11,465 nt of DNA, from NCBI GenBank assembly GCA_011525265.1, contig WTHV01000063.1, forward strand, positions 1-11,465, written 5' to 3'. Below the pieces are notes generated by a model. That model had not been told where the DNA came from, searched no databases, and saw only the letters and a list, made by a program, of their open reading frames with translations. Below are positions 7,041 to 11,465 of the stretch, in pieces; position 1 is the first letter of the stretch; each line of letters begins with the position of its first letter. This DNA is from Alphaproteobacteria bacterium. Lineage in GTDB: Bacteria; Pseudomonadota; Alphaproteobacteria; Puniceispirillales; Puniceispirillaceae. The position numbers were made by a program, and so were the translations under genes.

Positions 7041-7889
7041 CTAATCACAAGCATGCTCTGTCGGTAGTTGGTTTGAGATGCCAAGAGTTGAAAAATCCGC
7101 CATATATAATGCACGAGTTGTCTCGCCGGGCGGTGTAAAGCAGATATTGCCATTGACCTCATAAATAATGTCACCTGCCGCCACATCAGATGTTAACCGC
7201 GCTTCAATGGTGTGTGTACCGCCAGTAAGGTTAGCCGTACCATGATCCATTTCGACTATTTGATCACCTATAAGCAGTCTCGCATTCTGTGTGATCGTCG
7301 TTTTGGTCGGGCTAGAGATGGAAATTGAAACAAAAGACCCATCTGCCACAGCATTTGCGCCTGCTGAACCTGAATAGCGGGCTGTTGTCACGCATTCTTC
7401 TTGACCAGAGCAGGTGCAAAATTTCAGACCGAGATTGTCATTAACGCGTTTCCAGCTCGCTGTCCGCACATCAATACCATCGCAATAAACCATGGTCTGA
7501 CCGCGAGACAAAGACACATTATCGCCTGTCATACCACTGGCAAAATGGTTGCCATCACAAACTTGGCCTTTTGTTTGATTAAACGGGTTTCTGCGAATGC
7601 TATTAATATCAGCGATATAATTATCACGTAACTCAAAGCAGAGGCTTGTTGAATCTAACCCATCAGCAAAATCACTTCTGGCATTGAGGTCATTTTCAAG
7701 TGATAGAATATCTTGATCTAATGTGCGTTTTAAGAATTCGAAATTATCAACCGTTGTCGCATCTCGTGTCTGGGCAATATAAACCTGATAGCCTGTAATA
7801 CCCACAGCGGCTAGAATACCAATAATCGCGACAACAACAAGCAACTCAATAAGCGAGAAACCACTTTTCTGTGAACCAATTTTTACCAC
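7041..7889 (-). CDS. Large cysteine-rich type IV pilin-like (prepilin) protein
   Basis: A 282-residue protein with a textbook class III prepilin signal: a short basic leader ending in Gly10, then FSLIELLVVVAIIGILAAVG, with cleavage expected between Gly10 and Phe11 and the conserved Glu at mature position 5. The single N-terminal helix would hold it in the inner membrane before assembly. The rest is unusually long for a major pilin and carries eight cysteines (84, 111, 136, 158, 160, 166, 250, 281), the last two residues from the end, and a beta-rich C-terminal half (about 185-250). The start is GTG at 7889: an in-frame TAA lies five codons upstream and no ATG lies between. AAGG sits ten bases before it. 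It is the first gene of a three-gene cassette of exported proteins. A minor pilin, pseudopilin or specialised fibre subunit are all possible; no assembly genes are in view. Confidence 0.88.
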   Translation of the reverse strand: MVKIGSQKSGFSLIELLVVVAIIGILAAVGITGYQVYIAQTRDATTVDNFEFLKRTLDQDILSLENDLNARSDFADGLDSTSLCFELRDNYIADINSIRRNPFNQTKGQVCDGNHFASGMTGDNVSLSRGQTMVYCDGIDVRTASWKRVNDNLGLKFCTCSGQEECVTTARYSGSAGANAVADGSFVSISISSPTKTTITQNARLLIGDQIVEMDHGTANLTGGTHTIEARLTSDVAAGDIIYEVNGNICFTPPGETTRALYMADFSTLGISNQLPTEHACD

Positions 7890-7963
7890 TGACCTAGCAC
7901 CTTAAAAAATTACTTTTTATAAATACATCTAAATTAGTGTTTTTTAAAGTGTTAAGTTATTCA

Positions 7964-7969
7964 ATTATA
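7964..7969 (-). promoter_or_regulatory. Weak candidate -10 element for the pilin-like cassette
   Basis: A TATAAT hexamer on the minus strand overlaps the stop codon of the MBL hydrolase gene, about 75 bases before the pilin GTG. No convincing -35 lies 16-18 bases upstream. The 75-base gap (7890-7964) is very AT-rich and contains no terminator that I can see, so read-through from the metG operon is also possible. Confidence 0.25.
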
Positions 7970-8756
7970 CTGTGAATGTTAATCCATCATAGGCAGGCGA
8001 CACATGAGCGGGTGTCGCATCGTTCATCACATCATAATCTGACTCAAGACCTAGATGCGTTAAATAGGCTTGAGCAGGAGAGACACGCTCTATCCATTCA
8101 AGCGTTTGTTCAAGGTGGCTATGGGCTTGATGGGGCTGTGTACGCAATGCCTCGACAATCCAAACAGGAATATTGGCAAGCTGTTCAAAATTCTCGTCAG
8201 GCATAGCGACAACATCAGTGGAATAGCCCACCAAATCATTGAATATAAAGCCTAAAGAGAAGACTTTGCCATGATCTTGATGCATGGATTTCACAGAAAT
8301 ATCCCCAATTTCCAGCCTATCACCTGCCGCAATGAGATGATGATCTAGCGGGGGTTCAAAATAGGTAGGTGAGTTGTCTTGCTTGGTGAATAAATACGGA
8401 TAACGTTCTTTGATATCATCGCCATGTGGCTGTGTTGCATAGACTGGAATCTTCACCCTATCAGGCCAGTAAAAAGTGCGAACATCATCAAGCCCTGCGA
8501 TATGGTCAGCATGGGTATGGGTAATCAGCAAGGCATCGATTTTCTTCAAATTAAACGGGATAAGTTGGTTGCGAATATCAGGGCCAGCATCAACAAGCAC
8601 AGTTGTGGTCTCGCTCTGGACAAGTAGCGCGCATCTTTGACGGCGGTTTTTTGGGTTATCTGGGTTACAATCCCCCCACCCTGCTCTGCCAAGTGCTGGC
8701 ACGCCAACAGAGGTGCCACATCCCAAAATTGTTACCGTTAAAGAGGCACTACTCAT
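7965..8756 (-). CDS. MBL-fold metallo-hydrolase (PhnP-like)
   Basis: A 263-residue metallo-beta-lactamase-fold hydrolase. The metal-binding motif HTHADH (80-85) is intact. The remaining ligands are probably His162 (HQDHGK), Asp181 (YSTDV) and His234 (LTHLGLESDYD). The N-terminus LTVTILGCGTSVGVPALGRAGWGDCNP and the RRQRCALLV segment are typical of the subgroup related to PhnP (cyclic phosphodiesterase) and tRNase Z. The true substrate of the alphaproteobacterial metG-linked version is, to my knowledge, not settled, and there are no phn genes here. The ATG lies one base after the stop of the TatD-family gene (TAATATG), with GGTGA six bases upstream, so it is translated from the same message. 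Confidence 0.92.
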   Translation of the reverse strand: MSSASLTVTILGCGTSVGVPALGRAGWGDCNPDNPKNRRQRCALLVQSETTTVLVDAGPDIRNQLIPFNLKKIDALLITHTHADHIAGLDDVRTFYWPDRVKIPVYATQPHGDDIKERYPYLFTKQDNSPTYFEPPLDHHLIAAGDRLEIGDISVKSMHQDHGKVFSLGFIFNDLVGYSTDVVAMPDENFEQLANIPVWIVEALRTQPHQAHSHLEQTLEWIERVSPAQAYLTHLGLESDYDVMNDATPAHVSPAYDGLTFTV

Positions 8757-8757
8757 A

Positions 8758-9546
8758 TTATATCACCATCTTATGAAACAAATTCTTGGCATTTTGTGTT
8801 GTTGTCTCGGCAAGTGCCTCAAGAGTCATGCCACGCAATTCTGCTAAAAATTCAGCTGTATGACGGGTAAAGGCAGGTTCGTTCTTTTGCCCTCTTTTTG
8901 GCACAGGCGCAAGGAACGGAGCGTCTGTTTCAACCAAAATCCTATCATCAGGTACATTCATCGCAACAGCTTGAATTTCAGCGGCTGATTTAAAGGTCAC
9001 AATGCCAGAAAAACTCACATAAAAGCCAATTGCAAGCGCGCGTTCTGCCAATTTTGCACCAGAGCTAAAACAATGCAAAACACCCTTATAAGCGCCTTTA
9101 CGATACTCATCTTCTAAGATATCAGCCATATCATCATCAGCGTCACGCGAATGAATAATGATTGGTAAATCCAACTCACGGGCAACGGTAATTTGCGCGC
9201 GCAAGCTATCTGCCTGCATTTGACGCGGCGCATTATCATAAAAATAGTCTAACCCCGCCTCACCTATCGCGACCACCTTTGGATGGTTAGCGGCGTCTCT
9301 TATGGCATTAATATCACATGCCAGAGGCTCATTTTCAGCCTCATGAGGATGGATGCCAATCGAGCACCAGACATTATCATAGGTCTCTGCAATCTGTTTT
9401 GGCTTATCTGCCGTGCTTAATTTTACGCCAATTGATATAATTTGCTTAATTCCGGCCTCATCAGCGCGCGCTAAGACATCATCAATTTGATCATAGAGAT
9501 GCGGATAATCAAGATGCGCGTGCGTATCTATGAGATGCAATGACAT
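8758..9546 (-). CDS. ycfH: TatD/YcfH-family metal-dependent hydrolase
   Basis: A 262-residue TIM-barrel hydrolase of the TatD family. Metal ligands are visible along the chain: DTHAHLD (His9, His11), GEAGLDYFYD (Glu96), IIHSRDADDD (His132), VLHCFSSG (His158) and ETDAPFLAPVP (Asp208). The segments GIHPHE, FYVSFSGIVTFK and RGQKNEPAF are closer to E. coli YcfH than to TatD proper, and YcfH is also a neighbour of holB in E. coli. Family members are 3'-5' exonucleases or D-aminoacyl-tRNA deacylases, and the specific role is uncertain. Next to metG an RNA or tRNA-quality role is attractive but is inference. The start is three bases after the metG stop, with GAGGA inside the last metG codons. Confidence 0.94.
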   Translation of the reverse strand: MSLHLIDTHAHLDYPHLYDQIDDVLARADEAGIKQIISIGVKLSTADKPKQIAETYDNVWCSIGIHPHEAENEPLACDINAIRDAANHPKVVAIGEAGLDYFYDNAPRQMQADSLRAQITVARELDLPIIIHSRDADDDMADILEDEYRKGAYKGVLHCFSSGAKLAERALAIGFYVSFSGIVTFKSAAEIQAVAMNVPDDRILVETDAPFLAPVPKRGQKNEPAFTRHTAEFLAELRGMTLEALAETTTQNAKNLFHKMVI

Positions 9547-9549
9547 AGC

Positions 9550-11079
9550 CTATTCCTCAGCTTCCACAAAGCGCGGAAATACCGCTTGCGGCTTTTCAAT
9601 ATGCACAGGCAAATCATCACGCCTTGCCCCGCCAATTGCGGCAAAATCACGCTTGTCAGAGGGTACCTTTAACTGATCAAGCAGGCTGTTAGCTGATTGA
9701 GGCATAACAGGTTGAACCAGAATAGCGCAGGTACGAATGGTTTCCATCAAGACAGCTAACACCTCAGCCATGCGCGGCGGGTCTGTCTTTTTTAACGCCC
9801 AAGGTGCTTGGTTATCAACATAGCGATTGGCACGTGAAATCACCTCCCAAATCGCTTTTAACCCCTCATGGAATTGCTGTTGTGAAAAGCTTGTCCGAAC
9901 AGATGACAATAGCCCATCACACGCCTCAAGCAATTCTCTATCATCGGCAGTTGGCGCGCTCGGCATATCAGGGTGAACACCCTCAAGATTTTTGACAATC
10001 AGTGACTGCACACGGTTAGATAAATTACCAAGATCGTTTGCTAAGTCACTGTTAATACGCTGAATCATAGCAGAACGTGCAAAATCACCATCATTACCGA
10101 ACGGCACTTCACGAAGCAAGAAATAGCGTGTTTGATCAAGGCCAAACTCATCAACCAGAGCATGAGGGTCAATCACATTACCAACTGATTTAGAGATTTT
10201 TTGCCCTTCATTTGTCCACCAGCCATGCGCATAAACACGCTTTGGCAGAGGCAGGTCAGCTGCCATCAAAAATGCTGGCCAATAAACAGCATGGAAGCGC
10301 ACAATATCTTTGCCAACCATATGTACATCAGCAGGCCAATGGTCTTTATAGCCTGCGTCATCATCGAGCCAGCCTGTAGCTGTCAGATAATTTGTAAGGG
10401 CATCAAGCCAGACATACATCACGTGATCATCATCATTTGGGACAGGCACACCCCATTTGAAGCTTGCGCGGCTAACAGATAAGTCTTTTAAGCCGCCAGA
10501 GACAAAAGATTTTATCTCATTAAACCGGCTTGATGGGGCAACAAAGTCAGGGTTTGCCTCATAAAAGGCAAGCAACTTATCCTGCCATTTTGAGAGATCA
10601 AAGAAATAGGAAGGCTCTTCAACCCATTCAACAGGCGCCCCTGTTGGCGCTTTACCATCCACAATCTCTGTTTCAGTGTAATAAGCCTCATCACGCACAG
10701 AGTACCAGCCAGCATATTTGCCGAGATAAATATGCCCCTTTTCAATCAAGATATTCCATAATTTTTGGCAGGTGGCTTTGTGACGCGCAGATGTTGTACG
10801 GATGAATTCATCATTGCTGAAATTCATACGAACCGCCAAATCTTGGAAATTCTGCGAGACGCTATCGGTAAAGCTTTGCGGGTCTATACCTGCCTTATTA
10901 GCCGCTTCTTCGACCTTTTGACCATGTTCATCTGTGCCAGTTAAGAACTTTACATTCTTGCCATCCAAGCGCTGAAAACGAGCAAGCGCATCACAGGCTA
11001 GCGTTGTATAGGCATGACCAATATGCGGCTTATCATTCACATAATAAATTGGTGTGGTGATATAAAAGCGCTTATCCAT
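9550..11079 (-). CDS. metG: Methionyl-tRNA synthetase MetG
   Basis: A 509-residue class I synthetase that charges tRNA-Met. The HIGH motif is at 19-22 (KPHIGHAYTT) and the KMSKS equivalent is KISKS at 294-298 (EGQKISKSVGNVIDP). TGTDEHGQK, GWYSVRDEAYY, YVWLDALTNY and the FGNDGDF-type stem-contact segment are as expected. The connective peptide has no CPxC zinc-knuckle cysteines. The protein ends after the anticodon-binding helical domain, without a C-terminal EMAP/Arc1p-like tRNA-binding domain. Both traits are usual for this shorter bacterial type. The start MDKRFYITTPIYY was chosen by homology, with AGG eight bases upstream; an in-frame ATG at 11133 would add an 18-residue extension that homologues lack. 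It begins 67 bases after the probable holB and leads the metG-ycfH-MBL run. Confidence 0.97.
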   Translation of the reverse strand: MDKRFYITTPIYYVNDKPHIGHAYTTLACDALARFQRLDGKNVKFLTGTDEHGQKVEEAANKAGIDPQSFTDSVSQNFQDLAVRMNFSNDEFIRTTSARHKATCQKLWNILIEKGHIYLGKYAGWYSVRDEAYYTETEIVDGKAPTGAPVEWVEEPSYFFDLSKWQDKLLAFYEANPDFVAPSSRFNEIKSFVSGGLKDLSVSRASFKWGVPVPNDDDHVMYVWLDALTNYLTATGWLDDDAGYKDHWPADVHMVGKDIVRFHAVYWPAFLMAADLPLPKRVYAHGWWTNEGQKISKSVGNVIDPHALVDEFGLDQTRYFLLREVPFGNDGDFARSAMIQRINSDLANDLGNLSNRVQSLIVKNLEGVHPDMPSAPTADDRELLEACDGLLSSVRTSFSQQQFHEGLKAIWEVISRANRYVDNQAPWALKKTDPPRMAEVLAVLMETIRTCAILVQPVMPQSANSLLDQLKVPSDKRDFAAIGGARRDDLPVHIEKPQAVFPRFVEAEE

Positions 11080-11113
11080 AATAATTACCTGGCAAAAGGT
11101 TAAGACTAATAAA

Positions 11114-11128
11114 GCAATCCAAGATTGC
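11114..11128 (-). terminator. Weak stem-loop between holB and metG
   Basis: On the minus strand GCAATC-TTG-GATTGC forms a perfect six-base stem with a three-base loop, followed by TTTATTAG. It lies in the 67-base holB-metG gap. The stem is short and the T-run broken, so it would be at best a partial terminator or attenuator. Confidence 0.35.
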
Positions 11129-11146
11129 CCCACTTTAAATAGCCTA

Positions 11147-11465
11147 TTATGGGTGAGAAAGGCTATGAATTTTATTAAAAAGCGTCATAAAAACAGATGG
11201 CATATCAAGGTATGCGCCCTGACCGCGCGTTATTGTTTGAACAAACTCATCATGCAACTCGGCAAGCGGCAATGGACCATTTGCCTCAACTAATAAAGTC
11301 ACAAGTGCTAACTCACACGCCATCAGCCTGTCTTGCGGCTGATGGTTGGCGGCATATTGTGCCGCATAGGCCAATAGACGTGAAAACGCGGCCACAGCGA
11401 TTGAAATGCTGGCTTTTTTCTTTGCCGCGCCCCATTTACCACTCAGCTCAAGGAGCGTGCTGACA
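11147..11465 (-). CDS. holB: 3' end of probable DNA polymerase III subunit delta' (HolB), truncated by the window
   Basis: An open minus-strand frame runs from beyond the right edge to a TAA at 11147-11149, giving 105 residues. A GTG at 11395 lies inside the frame, but reading continues without a stop to 11465, so it is an internal codon. The chain is helical (LAYAAQYAAN, DRLMACELALVTLLVEANG) and ends ITRGQGAYLDMPSVFMTLFNKIHSLSHP. This resembles the C-terminal collar helices of alphaproteobacterial delta', which usually finish with an 'LDxxxVxxxxF' helix. Position supports it: tmk-holB-metG-tatD-MBL is a familiar alphaproteobacterial order. Delta' is part of the clamp loader. The catalytic-like AAA+ part lies outside the window, so the call is moderate. 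Confidence 0.65.
   Translation of the reverse strand, partial: VSTLLELSGKWGAAKKKASISIAVAAFSRLLAYAAQYAANHQPQDRLMACELALVTLLVEANGPLPLAELHDEFVQTITRGQGAYLDMPSVFMTLFNKIHSLSHP

Noticed and set aside
11080..11133. Longer metG start adding 18 hydrophobic residues
   Set aside because: Synthetases of this family begin at the FYITTPIYYVN strand. The extension covers the intergenic hairpin region.
11320..11345. Perfect 9-bp inverted repeat CCATCAGCC / GGCTGATGG with an eight-base loop
   Set aside because: It falls inside the coding frame of probable holB, has no T-run and no context for a regulatory role; likely chance.
11147..11395. A stand-alone 82-residue gene starting at GTG 11395
   Set aside because: The frame stays open to the right window edge, and the sequence reads as the C-terminus of a longer protein.
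1..11465. tRNA, rRNA, CRISPR array, insertion sequence or attachment site
   Set aside because: Nothing matching was seen: no regularly spaced repeats, no transposase or integrase frames, and intergenic gaps are too short for most of these.

Overview
The window looks like chromosomal DNA from an alphaproteobacterium, quite possibly a marine, moderate-GC lineage of the SAR116 type. That placement is an inference from gene order and protein style: DUF898 followed by an M48 protease, thiBPQ under a TPP riboswitch, and holB-metG-ycfH-MBL hydrolase in tight array. No rRNA, tRNA, transposase, integrase or CRISPR array was seen. Coding density is very high, and no gene-free stretch exceeds about 120 bases.

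Left edge, plus strand (1-1212): the 3' end of a probable DUF898/YjgN-type membrane protein, followed after 15 bases by a membrane-anchored M48 zinc metallopeptidase. Its 3' end runs 30 bases into the oppositely oriented thiQ.

Minus strand, 4657 down to 1183: a complete thiamine (or thiamine phosphate) ABC importer in the order TPP riboswitch, thiB (periplasmic binding protein), thiP (fused 12-helix permease), thiQ (ATPase). A consensus-like promoter lies directly before the riboswitch and is embedded in the terminator of the upstream gene.

Minus strand, 7889 down to 4762: the accessory part of the window. A GTG-initiated, cysteine-rich protein with a textbook type IV prepilin N-terminus is followed by a 613-residue Sec-exported, Cys/Ser/Thr-rich protein. 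That protein carries two tandem ~61-residue repeats, a probable beta-sandwich region and a C-terminal domain that faintly resembles a C-type lectin fold. After a perfect hairpin comes a 111-residue Sec-exported protein with one predicted disulfide, and then a strong terminator. This three-gene cassette has no pilus-assembly genes beside it. It is the best candidate here for an undescribed surface or adhesion system.

Minus strand, 11465 down to 7965: a conserved housekeeping run consisting of the end of a probable holB (DNA polymerase III delta'), metG (methionyl-tRNA synthetase), a YcfH/TatD-family metal-dependent hydrolase and an MBL-fold hydrolase. The last three are separated by only 3 and 1 bases and are almost certainly co-transcribed.
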